DNA of 46,447 nucleotides from JAHJDR01 sp964609965 (lineage in GTDB: Bacteria; UBA10199; JADGCS01), in contig CAZSTS010000018.1 in assembly GCA_964609965.1 (NCBI GenBank), forward strand, positions 1 to 46,447. The letters run 5' to 3'. Positions within the stretch are counted from its first letter, which is position 1. Every line of letters starts with the position of its first letter. Position numbers and translations under genes: made by a program. Under the pieces are notes generated by a model. That model searched no databases. It was not told the DNA's origin and worked only from the letters and a program-made list of their open reading frames with translations. Below are positions 1-8,409 of the stretch, one piece after another.

Positions 1-1
1 A

Positions 2-532
2 ATGTGGTCGTTTAACAACATGGTTCAGTTTACACAAAATATTTTACGCTCTCCTTATTTTTTAATCAACATATCTGTTTTTCTTGTTTGTATTCTTCTC
101 AATAGCCTTAAACTTAAGATAGGCTTTGCCTTTGGGCTTTTTGCAGTATTTTCTATTATTAGATACCGTACTGAGCAAATTCCCATTAAAGAGATGACGT
201 ATCTCTTTGTGATCATCATCATTGCGGTTATTAATGCTCTTTCTGTCAAAAAGATCAGCTATGCCGAAGTCCTTATTTGTAATACCATTATTGTATTGAG
301 TATATACTTCCTTGAACTCAAGAGTCTTAAACAAGGTTTTGATTCTATGGGCATGCGCTATGAGAAAATTGAGCTTATTGTGCCTGAAAAGCGTGAAGAA
401 ATGATTGCTGATCTCAAAGAGCGTACAGGACTAGATGTGGTGAATGTTATTGTGGATGAAGTGGATTTTTTGAATGATACCGCTCGGATAAGAATGTTCT
501 ATAAAGTCGAAAATAGGTTTCAAAAAATATAA
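2..532 (+). CDS. DUF4956 domain-containing membrane protein (possibly 5'-partial)
   Basis: The 176-residue protein has several hydrophobic segments in its first 105 residues, including the family signature region GFAFGLFAVFSIIRYRTE followed by PIKEMTYLFVIIIIAVINAL. A soluble alpha/beta tail of about 60 residues follows. This layout fits DUF4956, an inner-membrane family of unknown biochemical role. Members are usually a little longer and the ATG lies at the second base of the window, so the true start may be upstream of the window. In many bacteria DUF4956 genes sit beside CotH-family and VTC-like polyphosphate polymerase genes. Here a CotH gene is the convergent neighbour, which supports the call; a VTC gene, if present, would lie off the left edge. 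Function is unknown. Confidence 0.8.
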   Translation: MWSFNNMVQFTQNILRSPYFLINISVFLVCILLNSLKLKIGFAFGLFAVFSIIRYRTEQIPIKEMTYLFVIIIIAVINALSVKKISYAEVLICNTIIVLSIYFLELKSLKQGFDSMGMRYEKIELIVPEKREEMIADLKERTGLDVVNVIVDEVDFLNDTARIRMFYKVENRFQKI

Positions 533-541
533 ATAGACAAC

Positions 542-2191
542 TTATTCTACAGTGAATTGTTTCATGCCTTGATAATCTGTTCCTGCATCGTCAGTGTAGT
601 ACGAAAAGGGCATTTGCCAGTTAGTGTCAGGATCAGCGTCATCTCTAATAATCACACGATAATAATAAGTGCCACTTGTCAAAGTCGTGATATCGACTGA
701 AGTCGAAGACGTGTCATCTTCATACACTATATCTCCTGCGGCAAAGTTTGGGTCTGTGCTGATGGTAAGGTCGTAGGTGATGTCGTCTCCTTGAAGGTCG
801 TAGGATTCCTCCCAACTGCAATTCACAGTTCCATCTCCTACAACGGCGTCATTTAAGTAGATGGGCATGGGCCTTTGTAAGGCTGTGATAAAGGTTTGAT
901 AGCTTTCTTCTGGTATTGCAGAGAGACGGTCAATTTCTCCTGTCAGCTCCGCAATAATTCCATCTGTTGTATCATCATCGAGTGCTTGCAATTCTTCGAG
1001 GTCGGGTGAAGCTGTGATCAAGTCAAAGACGATGTCAGTGTAGACATCAAGATAGGCTGTTGTTTGGGCCACAGTGAAGACGTTGGCTCTCAGATCTTCT
1101 ACTTTATCGATTATATCTTGGAGGTTATCTGCATCTTGAATAAATCTTTTGTGAAGAACATTTCCCCACCAGTTTGCTATACCCTCAGTCCATCTGGGCC
1201 TGTCATCATCAACAGCTTCTACAGGTTGACCATAAAAATCCCAGGCTCCATCATAATCCCAGGGCAGGAAATACCATTTATTAGAAGTAGAAGGGCTGTA
1301 CAGAAAATAATTTTGTGAGTTTGTGTCGTCATTTCCTAATAAGATATTCACGGCAAGCCAAGTGATGTAGTTATTTCGATGAAAGTGGTTGCTGACAATA
1401 TCGTTAATATCTTTTTCATAATCATTGACGTCATCGAGCATGGCCAAGAGTTTTGTGTGGTTACCTTCCTCACCTCTTATTCTGAGTATTGTTTCAAAAA
1501 GGTCTGCGTTGTAATCTGGATCATCATTATTCAAGAGAGTGTCTGCGTAACGATAAAATTCAAAATTCTCGACTTTATAAATATGACCATCTCTGTCCAT
1601 GCCGTGATTTTCTAGCATGTCCTCATTACAGCGTTCGATGAGTGTATAGAGGCCATGATCCACTCCATCGATGTAGAGGTGGATAAATTGTGTTCTTAGG
1701 CTCGACATATAAGAAACAGTTTTTAGGTAGTCGAAACTGAGCTTTTGACGCATGCGAGTGATTTCGTAGGGGTGTTTATTAAGCTGAAGTGTGCGGTGAT
1801 TACGCCAGAGAACGTCGTTGCTGTCTATTTTAAAACGGTATGACTTTTGGTCAGCCAATCTGGATGTGTTACCACGGATTCTGAAAATGCCAGCGGCAGT
1901 AGTTGTACCATCACTAAAAGTGTAGCCATCTTCTGAGATAGTGGCAACGGCTTCGGGTTGGGAGTCATCATCAGGATCCGTGTCTAAATTAATTTCGGCT
2001 AACGTAGCTCCTGATTGTATGGTGACGTTTAAGGTAATAAGATTAAGACTGTCTTGATCGTAAACGCTGCGGTCTTCAAGTTCTTGATCTTCAAGTGCTG
2101 CATCTCCACTGTAATTGATGAGACTGCTCCCTTCACCGCATGCGGTGATGAAGAAGAGTATTAGGATGTAGAAAAACGCTGATTTTTTCAT
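542..2191 (-). CDS. CotH kinase family lipoprotein
   Basis: The 549-residue protein starts with a type II signal peptide ending in the lipobox ITAC (Cys18), so it should be a lipid-anchored envelope protein. Residues about 60-420 carry CotH features: GIFRIRGNTSR, the GNDDTNSQNYF motif from about residue 286, and LPWDYDGAWDF near residue 310, which correspond to the Asp-rich active site of CotH kinases. The last 110 residues look like a fibronectin-III-like beta domain (DLTISTDPNF, GTYYYRVIIRD). Known CotH proteins are atypical protein kinases of the spore coat or surface; the substrate here is unknown. The gene converges with the DUF4956 gene, leaving only nine bases between stops, a pairing often seen as neighbours in other genomes. 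Confidence 0.88.
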   Translation of the reverse strand: MKKSAFFYILILFFITACGEGSSLINYSGDAALEDQELEDRSVYDQDSLNLITLNVTIQSGATLAEINLDTDPDDDSQPEAVATISEDGYTFSDGTTTAAGIFRIRGNTSRLADQKSYRFKIDSNDVLWRNHRTLQLNKHPYEITRMRQKLSFDYLKTVSYMSSLRTQFIHLYIDGVDHGLYTLIERCNEDMLENHGMDRDGHIYKVENFEFYRYADTLLNNDDPDYNADLFETILRIRGEEGNHTKLLAMLDDVNDYEKDINDIVSNHFHRNNYITWLAVNILLGNDDTNSQNYFLYSPSTSNKWYFLPWDYDGAWDFYGQPVEAVDDDRPRWTEGIANWWGNVLHKRFIQDADNLQDIIDKVEDLRANVFTVAQTTAYLDVYTDIVFDLITASPDLEELQALDDDTTDGIIAELTGEIDRLSAIPEESYQTFITALQRPMPIYLNDAVVGDGTVNCSWEESYDLQGDDITYDLTISTDPNFAAGDIVYEDDTSSTSVDITTLTSGTYYYRVIIRDDADPDTNWQMPFSYYTDDAGTDYQGMKQFTVE

Positions 2192-2375
2192 CTTATGATT
2201 TCTTTCAAATAAGACTCAATTATAGTGCGTTACTATGTTTTTCTCAATATCATATAAGCTTTTGTAAATACATACAAAAAAACGAGTGTTCATTTGAGTC
2301 CTATTGTAAGCAGAAGTGAAGTGAATTTGTGATCTCATTCAAGATGAAAACCGGAGAGTTTGAGAAGCAATTAGA

Positions 2376-2398
2376 ATTGTTTACTTTTTTATTATAAT
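2376..2398 (+). promoter_or_regulatory. Possible promoter for the tatA-like/permease pair
   Basis: A perfect TATAAT box lies at 2393-2398, about 19 bases before the ATG of the small TatA-like gene. The only candidate -35 is a weak AT-rich hexamer 16 bases upstream. If used, the 5' leader would be very short, with the AGG ribosome-binding site close to the transcript start. This is inferred from sequence only. Confidence 0.35.
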
Positions 2399-2416
2399 CT
2401 GTCAAATAGGCACGCT

Positions 2417-2536
2417 ATGATACCAGAAATTGGAAATATCGGGTGGACAGAGATTTCGGTGATAGTTGTTATTGCTATCATCATCTTTGCTGCAAAAAAA
2501 ATCCCAGAAATATTAAAAAAAAATAAAGAAAAATGA
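2417..2536 (+). CDS. Very short TatA/TatE-like protein (39 aa)
   Basis: ATG at 2417 opens a 39-codon frame encoding MIPEIGNIGWTE, then one hydrophobic helix (ISVIVVIAIIIF), then AAKKIPEILKKNKEK. Glu before the helix and an FxxKKxPE hinge after it are the hallmarks of TatA/TatE, the pore-forming subunit of twin-arginine translocation (usual hinge FGPKKLPE). The usual length is 55-90 residues, so nearly all of the amphipathic helix and acidic tail is missing here. The stop codon overlaps the start of the AI-2E permease as ATGA, so the two are translationally coupled. An AGG six bases upstream can act as the ribosome-binding site. It could be a functional minimal TatA, a specialised partner of the permease, or a decayed gene. 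Homology looks sound, but function is uncertain. Confidence 0.7.
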   Translation: MIPEIGNIGWTEISVIVVIAIIIFAAKKIPEILKKNKEK

Positions 2537-3579
2537 AGTCTACCGAAATTCTTAGAGAAAAAAAATTCATCATAGTCTTTTTATTGCTTCTCCTTATAGG
2601 TTTTGTCTACATCATGAAGCCTTTTCTCATGGCCATGTTGTTAGCAGGCATTCTTGTGGTGCTTTTTTATCCTTTGTACGCAAAACTCAATGCAAAACTC
2701 GGTAATCGTAAACGCTTGTCATCGCTCATCATGACGTTTCTCATATTGTTTATGATCATTTTGCCGGCGGGTCTCATTGTAACGATTCTTGTTAACCAAG
2801 TTTACGCTTATGTGGGGATTTTGAATCTAAAAGAAGTCTTTGCCAATCTCTTTTCAACAGACTTTTATGCATCACATATTGCACCTTTTCTCTTTGATCT
2901 TGAAACCAAGTACCAAATTAAGATCAATATTTTTGGTGTGCTCACTGATTTTGGCAAGCAGGCGGCTAAATACGTTGGGGCTTATTCACCAACAGTGCTT
3001 TTAGGCACTGCCAATTTTATCTTTAATTTTCTTATTATGTTAGCTGGAATATTTTTTCTTTTTGTTGATGGACCAGCTCTCACTAAAACTGTTTTGGATA
3101 TTTCTCCTCTAAGAGAAAAATACGACAGTGTTCTCACAAAAAGACTTAAAAATACAATCGATGCGAGCATTCATGGTTATTTGGTCACTGGTTTACTCAT
3201 GTCTGTGATAGCGGCCTTTACTTTTGCCATTGTTGGCTTGGATTCATACGTTATTTTGGGCACACTCACATTTTTTATGTCTATGGTTCCACTTATTGGT
3301 GCTGCAGGCGTGTGGATCCCCGTCTGTATTTGGCTTTTCTTACAGGGGCAAACCTGGGAAGGTGTAGTAGTGATTTTAGGGGGAGGGGTTGTCACATTTA
3401 TAGATTACTTCCTCAAACCAATCATCATCGAGGGCAAAACAAAAATTCATCCATTGCTGATTTTCTTTTCACTTTTTGGTGGTATTGCCGTCTTTGGTAT
3501 ATTGGGAATTTTGTTTGGACCAGTGATCACAGCATTGCTTATCGCAATGATCAATATTTATAGAGAAGAGTTTGTATGA
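2533..3579 (+). CDS. AI-2E family transporter (PerM/YdiK-like permease)
   Basis: The 348-residue polytopic protein has paired N-terminal hydrophobic segments (IIVFLLLLLIGFVYIMKPF and the next 30 residues), a central soluble region of about 100 residues, and a C-terminal cluster of helices with GxxxxWIPVxIWLFLxG and the DYFLKPIIIEGKTKIHPLLIF block. This is the AI-2E transporter fold (PF01594). Family members include proposed autoinducer-2 exporters and Na+/H+ antiporters, so the name does not fix the substrate. Length is normal. The start overlaps the stop of the TatA-like gene by ATGA, indicating a coupled pair. The gene is followed by a small palindromic repeat and then lysS. Confidence 0.88.
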   Translation: MKSTEILREKKFIIVFLLLLLIGFVYIMKPFLMAMLLAGILVVLFYPLYAKLNAKLGNRKRLSSLIMTFLILFMIILPAGLIVTILVNQVYAYVGILNLKEVFANLFSTDFYASHIAPFLFDLETKYQIKINIFGVLTDFGKQAAKYVGAYSPTVLLGTANFIFNFLIMLAGIFFLFVDGPALTKTVLDISPLREKYDSVLTKRLKNTIDASIHGYLVTGLLMSVIAAFTFAIVGLDSYVILGTLTFFMSMVPLIGAAGVWIPVCIWLFLQGQTWEGVVVILGGGVVTFIDYFLKPIIIEGKTKIHPLLIFFSLFGGIAVFGILGILFGPVITALLIAMINIYREEFV

Positions 3580-3588
3580 TTGAACCGA

Positions 3589-3614
3589 TCCTCCTTCGCT
3601 AAAGCTTCGGAGGA
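3589..3614. repeat. Short imperfect palindrome (CCTCC...GGAGG)
   Basis: A 26-base imperfect inverted repeat (TCCTCCTTCG...CGGAGGA) sits between the permease stop and lysS. It resembles the small CCTTCG-rich palindromes at 8382-8409 and 31878-31905. It could also act as a weak hairpin downstream of the permease, but no T-tract follows. Confidence 0.5.
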
Positions 3615-3648
3615 CAAGGGTCCTATGGGTTAGATAATTAGGAGAGAT

Positions 3649-5145
3649 ATGGCACAACATGATATTTATAAACAACAAAGATTAGATAAGGCACAGAATT
3701 TAAGAGATGCAGGGATTAATCCTTATGTGAATGGTATCAAAGCGTCTCATTTTGCATCCCAGCTTCGTGAAAAGTATGAACCACTCGAAGCTGACGCCTT
3801 TGAGGGGATGACCGAAGAATTTAGCATTGCTGGTCGTGTGATAGCGATCAGGGCCTTTGGTAAGGCTGGCTTTATGAAGGTCAGAGACAAAACAGGGCAG
3901 TTTCAGATATTTTATCAAAGAGGCAAGATGGGTGAAGAGAGTGATGTTGTGCTTAAAAACGCTGAGGTAGGCGACATTATCTTTGCTCAAGGCAAACTCT
4001 TTCGCACTAGAACCAATGAACTCACTCTTAAAGTTGCCAAACTCGGAATGGTGACAAAGTCTATTCAGCAACTTCCAGAAAAATGGCATGGTCTCACAGA
4101 TGTCGAGATGCGTTATCGTCAACGCTATGTAGATTTTATTGCCAATCCTGAGGTCAAAGAAGTCTTTGCAAAACGCTCAAAAATTGTTTCCTATATTCGA
4201 AAATTTTTTGAAGAAAAAGATTTCATTGAGGTCGAAACTCCCATGATGCAGCCAATTCCAGGTGGGGCGAAGGCAAGACCATTTGTGACGCATCATAATA
4301 CTCTCGATCTAGACCTCTATCTCAGAATTGCTCCAGAACTTTATTTAAAAAGGCTTGTTGTGGGTGGCTTGGATCGCGTTTTTGAGGTTAATCGAAATTT
4401 TAGAAATGAAGGCATCAGTACTCAGCATAATCCTGAATTTACTATGTTAGAATTTTATATGGCCTATGCTACGTATAAAGATCTCATAAAGCTTACCGAA
4501 GATCTCTTTCATGGATTGGCTGTAGAAGTATGTGGTTCTGAGAAGGTTACTTACCAAGACAAAGAAATTTCGTTTGCCAAGCCTTTTGCCTGTTACACCA
4601 TGCTTGAGTCCTTAGAAAAGCATGCTGGTTATAGTGCCAAACAGGTTGAAGACAGGGCATTTTTATTAGAAGAATGTAAAAAACACGGGTTTGAGGTCAA
4701 AGACTCTCAAAACTGTGATATTGGGATAATTCAGCTCATTCTTTTCGAAGAACTAGTAGAAAAACACCTTATTTCTCCCACATTTATCACGCATTATCCA
4801 ACCAGTGTCTCACCTTTGAGCCGCCGGAATGACGAGAATCCTCAAGTGACCGATCGCTTCGAGATTTTCATCAACGGAAAAGAAATGGCCAATGCTTTTT
4901 CTGAGCTCAATGACCCTGTGGATCAAAAAGAACGATTTCTCAAACAGGTTAAAGAGCGAGAGTCTGGAGATGATGAGGCCATGTACATGGATGAGGATTA
5001 TGTCCATGCGCTCGAATATGGCATGCCTCCCACAGCTGGTGAGGGCATTGGCATAGATCGTCTTGTAATGATTCTCACAAATGCACCGTCTATTCGCGAT
5101 GTGATTTTGTTTCCGATCTTGAGGCCAGATCAGACGAGTTCGTAG
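3649..5145 (+). CDS. lysS: Lysyl-tRNA synthetase, class II
   Basis: The 498-residue protein charges tRNA-Lys with lysine in the cytoplasm. An N-terminal OB-fold anticodon-binding domain (about residues 60-150, SIAGRVIAIRAFGKAGFMKV) is followed by the class II catalytic core: motif 1 near ETPMMQPIPGGAKARPF, motif 2 at VFEVNRNFRNEGISTQHNPEFT, and motif 3 at GIGIDRLVMILTNAPSIRDV. Length is standard. AGGAG lies seven bases before the ATG. The C-terminus is slightly unusual: after LFPILRP, the last residues DQTSS and the stop run into the GC-rich repeat that begins here, suggesting the repeat inserted at or replaced the native 3' end. Confidence 0.97.
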   Translation: MAQHDIYKQQRLDKAQNLRDAGINPYVNGIKASHFASQLREKYEPLEADAFEGMTEEFSIAGRVIAIRAFGKAGFMKVRDKTGQFQIFYQRGKMGEESDVVLKNAEVGDIIFAQGKLFRTRTNELTLKVAKLGMVTKSIQQLPEKWHGLTDVEMRYRQRYVDFIANPEVKEVFAKRSKIVSYIRKFFEEKDFIEVETPMMQPIPGGAKARPFVTHHNTLDLDLYLRIAPELYLKRLVVGGLDRVFEVNRNFRNEGISTQHNPEFTMLEFYMAYATYKDLIKLTEDLFHGLAVEVCGSEKVTYQDKEISFAKPFACYTMLESLEKHAGYSAKQVEDRAFLLEECKKHGFEVKDSQNCDIGIIQLILFEELVEKHLISPTFITHYPTSVSPLSRRNDENPQVTDRFEIFINGKEMANAFSELNDPVDQKERFLKQVKERESGDDEAMYMDEDYVHALEYGMPPTAGEGIGIDRLVMILTNAPSIRDVILFPILRPDQTSS

Positions 5146-5196
5146 GGGCAGGTCACTGTGCCCGCCCGATACCGGATGGTAATCGGGCCCGCCCGT
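5141..5196. repeat. GC-rich palindromic repeat (GTAGGGGC family)
   Basis: The segment starts with GTAGGGGCAGG and contains GCCCGCCC blocks separated by short spacers, forming an imperfect inverted repeat far more GC-rich than its surroundings. A related copy, GTAGAGGC...GCCCCTAC, lies at 18866-18893. The TAG of lysS is part of the repeat. Such elements look like miniature palindromic insertions. Confidence 0.6.
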
Positions 5197-5238
5197 ATAA
5201 TTAAATTCTCTAAAAAATATTTATATTCAATCTCTTTC

Positions 5239-5406
5239 CCTGAGACTAAAGTCTCAGGCTTTATCATGTTGTCCTAAAGGACAAGATATAAGTCCCTTCG
5301 GGACGTTATGCTAGAGCCTGGAACTTTAGTTCCAGGTAGGAGGAGATAGAGTCAATTTTTCCCTGAGACTAAAGTCTCAGGCTCTAACATTTTGTCCTGA
5401 GAGGAC
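5239..5406. repeat. REP-like hairpin block, left flank of the IS200-like transposase
   Basis: Six compact hairpins lie in a row: cctgagactaaagtctcagg (5239-5258), gtcctaaaggac (5271-5282), gtcccttcgggac (5292-5304), cctggaactttagttccagg (5317-5336), a second copy of the first (5362-5381), and gtcctgagaggac (5394-5406). The same hairpin types recur on the other side of the transposase at 6014-6112. REP-associated tyrosine transposases recognise and spread such hairpins. The remaining stretch to the transposase start (5407-5551) shows no gene. Confidence 0.85.
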
Positions 5407-5551
5407 AACACCGTCTTAATTTAAACACAAGATCATCACATTTCTAGATCATGGTGTATTCTTTAACGTCATAACTATTCAATAATACTTATTTTCTTTT
5501 TTATGAAGTTTGGCATAACTTTTGAGTATGTATACATCGAGGTATATTATT

Positions 5552-6007
5552 ATGGCAGTAAATCTAACCAATCTAGTTTATCATATTATTTTTTGTCCTA
5601 AAAATAGACAGCCGCTGTTATTAAAAGAATTACGATCAGAGTTGTTTAATTATATTACTGGAATCATAAGAAAGAAATCAGGCATCCTAATTGAATTTGG
5701 CTGTGTAGAAGATCATATGCATCTTTTGGCTAAGTTTTCGCCAAAATATTCAGTTTCTGAGATGTTAAAACATATAAAAGGTAGTTCCTCTCATTGGATT
5801 AACGAAAAACAATTTCTTTCTGTAAAATTTCGTTGGCAACAGGGGTATGGAGCATTTACTGTTAGCGAAAAAAATGTCACTTCTTTGAAAAAATACCTTT
5901 TAAATCAAGAAGCTCATCACAGAAAAATATCATTTAACAATGAATTAAAAGAAATTCTAACATTGCATAGTATAAAATTTAATGATGACTTTTGGGCTAC
6001 TGATTAA
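5552..6007 (+). CDS. IS200-like REP-associated tyrosine transposase (RAYT)
   Basis: The preferred start is ATG 5552 (MAVNLTNLVYHIIFCPKNRQ), which aligns with the usual N-terminus of Y1 transposases; an upstream in-frame ATG at 5522 would add ten atypical residues. The 151-residue product has the HUH metal-binding motif (DHMHLL, about residue 60) and the catalytic tyrosine region KKYLLNQEAHHRK. The C-terminus HSIKFNDDFW matches the HGIEYDERYLW-type ending of this family. Such single-domain enzymes nick single-stranded DNA at hairpins through a covalent Tyr-DNA link. The gene appears intact. Hairpins recognised by such enzymes flank it on both sides. It inserted between lysS and ddl, away from any operon. 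Confidence 0.92.
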   Translation: MAVNLTNLVYHIIFCPKNRQPLLLKELRSELFNYITGIIRKKSGILIEFGCVEDHMHLLAKFSPKYSVSEMLKHIKGSSSHWINEKQFLSVKFRWQQGYGAFTVSEKNVTSLKKYLLNQEAHHRKISFNNELKEILTLHSIKFNDDFWATD

Positions 6008-6013
6008 TTTTAC

Positions 6014-6112
6014 CCTGAAATAAATTTTCAGGCTTTATCATGTTGTCCCGATGGGACATAGGATTTATGTCCTTTAGGACAACATGCTAGAGCCTGGAAC
6101 TTTAGTTCCAGG
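6014..6112. repeat. REP-like hairpin block, right flank of the transposase
   Basis: Four hairpins follow the transposase: cctgaaataaattttcagg (6014-6032), gtcccgatgggac (6045-6057), gtcctttaggac (6069-6080) and cctggaactttagttccagg (6093-6112). Their order and the linking words (ggctttatcatgttgtcc, ctagagcctgg) repeat those of the left flank, so both flanks derive from one repeat family. Confidence 0.85.
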
Positions 6113-6137
6113 TAGCAGGATTTTATCTTTAATTTTA

Positions 6138-7193
6138 TTATCTCTTCAATTTAGCTCTTCGTTTAAACCTTTCTAAAGCCAAATCAACTAATCTGGTAAT
6201 GAGTTCTGTATAAGGAATTCCACTTAGATCCAAGAGGTGAGGGTACATTGAGATTTTTGTGAATCCGGGGATGGTGTTTAATTCGTTGATGTAAAGCGTG
6301 TCATTCTCTGCGTAAAAGAAATCAACTCTAGCCATGCCTTCAAGGCCCAATATCTTAAAGGCTTTGAGAGCGTTCTGTTGTAGCTTTTGAGACACGAGTT
6401 CGGGAATTTTGGCAGGAGCAACAAGTTCTGCTGTATTCTCATCAATGTATTTTGCTTCATACGAATAGAAATCATCAGGTGGGATGATTTCGCCAATAAT
6501 TGAAGCAACGGGAGGGTGGCCATCTAAAACTGCGCATTCAAGTTCTCTACCCACAATAGCTTTTTCGATCAAAACCTTGTCATCGTGTTCAAAGGCAAGG
6601 GTGATAGCAGGAACAAGCTCCTCCTTCTTTGTGACTTTTGAAATACCTAGTGATGAACCACAACGTGCAGGTTTAACAAAACATACTCCCTTAGCAAATG
6701 ACCAAAGCTTCTCAATATCGATACTATCTGTTGTTGTGAGTGTGCGTGAGGGAACAACATCGAGACCTGCGTGATTTAAGATTCTTTTTGTGAGATCTTT
6801 ATCGATAGCAATGGCTGACCCAGCAACATCTGGACCTACATAAGGGACGGCCATGAACTCTAAAAGACCTTGGAGTGTACCATCTTCACCAAATGAACCA
6901 TGGATGAGAGGAAAAACGATGTCGATGCCGAATTGTTTTAATGTCCCAGGCCTTGGCGTGATGGGCATGTCTTTGCCATGCGAAGAAAGAGAGATTGTTT
7001 TTGGATTATCAGGATTGTCGAGCCAGTTCTTTTCATCATAAAGGCGCCAAATACCCATTTTATCGATGCCGATGATGACTGGGGTGAAACGTTTGCGATC
7101 AATGGCAGAAAGTACAGACTGTGCTGATTGTAAGGAGACCTCATGCTCTCCAGACATGCCACCGCAGATAAGTGCTAAAGTTTCTTGTGTCAT
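6138..7193 (-). CDS. ddl: D-alanine--D-alanine ligase
   Basis: The 351-residue ATP-grasp enzyme joins two D-alanines for the peptidoglycan stem peptide. The N-terminal GGMSGEHEVSLQSAQSV motif, the central FVKPARCGSSLGISKV ATP-binding region and the C-terminal metal-binding NELNTIPGFTKISMYPHL block are all present at their usual places. Length is typical. The start overlaps the stop of the VKOR-DsbA gene as ATGA, so both are read from one transcript and translation is coupled. A REP-like block lies just past the stop. Confidence 0.97.
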   Translation of the reverse strand: MTQETLALICGGMSGEHEVSLQSAQSVLSAIDRKRFTPVIIGIDKMGIWRLYDEKNWLDNPDNPKTISLSSHGKDMPITPRPGTLKQFGIDIVFPLIHGSFGEDGTLQGLLEFMAVPYVGPDVAGSAIAIDKDLTKRILNHAGLDVVPSRTLTTTDSIDIEKLWSFAKGVCFVKPARCGSSLGISKVTKKEELVPAITLAFEHDDKVLIEKAIVGRELECAVLDGHPPVASIIGEIIPPDDFYSYEAKYIDENTAELVAPAKIPELVSQKLQQNALKAFKILGLEGMARVDFFYAENDTLYINELNTIPGFTKISMYPHLLDLSGIPYTELITRLVDLALERFKRRAKLKR

Positions 7194-8362
7194 TTTTTTC
7201 TCCAGATCTTGATTGCCTTCTCAAGTTTTCCTTTTCCCCATCCCATCAGTCGTTCTGTTCCATCAAAAATAATAACAGGTGTTCCTTGGAATCCATTGGC
7301 AACACCTTCTTCAATGTCTTTCTTAAGAGCTTGCATGGTTTTGGGGTTTGCCATGCAAGTAGTGATTTTATTCTCGTCAATCTTAAGCCTGCCAGCAAGG
7401 ACATCATAGTTTTTAAACTTTAGTATGCTTTGTTGGTCGAAAAGAAGCGAAAAAGCGTCCCAGTATTTACCTTGTTCACCAGCACAACGCAAGAACAGCG
7501 CTGCATCGCACGCTGTTGTGTGAAAAGGTTTTGTTATAATGGGGTTACAGGCATGGTCTAAGGGATAGTCTTTATGTACAACCTTAAGGCTGGGGTATTT
7601 CTCTGCCATGCTTTTTAGCAGTTTATGGACTGTACTACAATGAGGACATTCAAAATCAGAAAATTCAACAATCGTGACCTTTGGTGAGTCGCTTCCAAAA
7701 CTAAAGCCCTGGGTAGAGACTTTGTGTTTAAGTGAAATAAATTTTGGAGCGAGTTTTCTCTGGAGTTCTTGTTTTTTCGCCTCGAGATGTGTGGTGTAGG
7801 TGAGACCTAAACCAAGAATGACAATGAGAACAAAAATAGCAGTGCCACGCAGAGGCTTTGAAAACAGCCATTTAAAATCTTGCCAGATAATAGAAAAGTG
7901 CTTTGATAGAGGTGGTTTGTTCGTTTTGAGAGTTAGGATAAAAAAGAGGAGGTTGGTTATCCATAATACTGCACAGAGGATGCACCAGGTTTCTAGAACA
8001 AATTTTGAAATGTAAAAAAGAAAAATCGAGTACAACAGAGATAAAACAGACATCCAAAACAAATAAATTGTGATATTGAGAAAGTTTCTTGCAATAATCT
8101 TTAAGAATGAGAGTTCCGCAAAAACAATATAAAACAACATTCCCCAAAGGGCCACAGGAATGCCAAACAATATCGACCATTCACTAGCTGCAACAGCATC
8201 ACAATTGACGCTGGCATTGACATTGCAAAAGCTCGAGAAGGATCCATCTCCTCCAGTAACCATGTAATGGATGTAGGTGAGGTAAATTGAAACGCCAATA
8301 CCCACAAGGGACAATAGTATCATTGCAAAATAGAGGGATTTTTTATCAGATGCATTTGTCAT
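7190..8362 (-). CDS. VKOR-DsbA fusion: vitamin K epoxide reductase domain with thioredoxin-like domain
   Basis: I place the start at 8362 (MTNASDKKSLYF), preceded by AAAGGGG. The longer frame from 8446 would overlap tdk and add an LVLSERSESKESQ leader that is translation of a palindromic repeat. The 390-residue protein has an N-terminal VKOR domain with five hydrophobic helices, the loop cysteines in SFCNVNASVNCDAV and the quinone-side WCILC motif. A periplasmic DsbA-like domain with ECPHC follows (after about residue 220), with a C-terminal GTPVIIFDG cis-Pro loop. VKOR reoxidises the DsbA-type active site using quinones, forming disulfides in exported proteins; the fusion replaces a separate DsbB. 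It is coupled to ddl downstream. Confidence 0.93.
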   Translation of the reverse strand: MTNASDKKSLYFAMILLSLVGIGVSIYLTYIHYMVTGGDGSFSSFCNVNASVNCDAVAASEWSILFGIPVALWGMLFYIVFAELSFLKIIARNFLNITIYLFWMSVLSLLYSIFLFYISKFVLETWCILCAVLWITNLLFFILTLKTNKPPLSKHFSIIWQDFKWLFSKPLRGTAIFVLIVILGLGLTYTTHLEAKKQELQRKLAPKFISLKHKVSTQGFSFGSDSPKVTIVEFSDFECPHCSTVHKLLKSMAEKYPSLKVVHKDYPLDHACNPIITKPFHTTACDAALFLRCAGEQGKYWDAFSLLFDQQSILKFKNYDVLAGRLKIDENKITTCMANPKTMQALKKDIEEGVANGFQGTPVIIFDGTERLMGWGKGKLEKAIKIWRKK

Positions 8363-8381
8363 AATTATACCCCTTTGACTC

Positions 8382-8409
8382 TCCTTCGACTCGCTACGCT
8401 CGCTCAGGA
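8382..8409. repeat. 28-bp palindromic repeat (ERSESK-type)
   Basis: A 28-base element beginning TCCTTCGACTCG and ending GCTCAGGA lies between tdk and the VKOR-DsbA gene, overlapping the last two codons and stop of tdk. A reverse-complement copy at 31878-31905 matches at 25 of 28 positions. Read through on the minus strand it encodes LSERSESK. Confidence 0.75.

Larger units (their letters stand above)
5239..6112 (+). mobile_element. REP/RAYT-type mobile unit
   Basis: A single IS200-like transposase gene is bracketed by matching families of short hairpins. The outermost shared word is the 20-base stem-loop cctggaactttagttccagg, present at 5317-5336 and 6093-6112. Exact mobile boundaries cannot be set from one copy. 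No target-site duplication is expected for Y1 transposases, and none was sought as evidence. Confidence 0.7.

Noticed and set aside
1064..1615. Open frames on the strand opposite the CotH gene
   Set aside because: They lack ribosome-binding sites, have no recognisable motif, and lie wholly inside a well-supported gene.
5239..5406. CRISPR array
   Set aside because: The repeated units are self-complementary hairpins of different types without regular spacers, and no cas gene is present.
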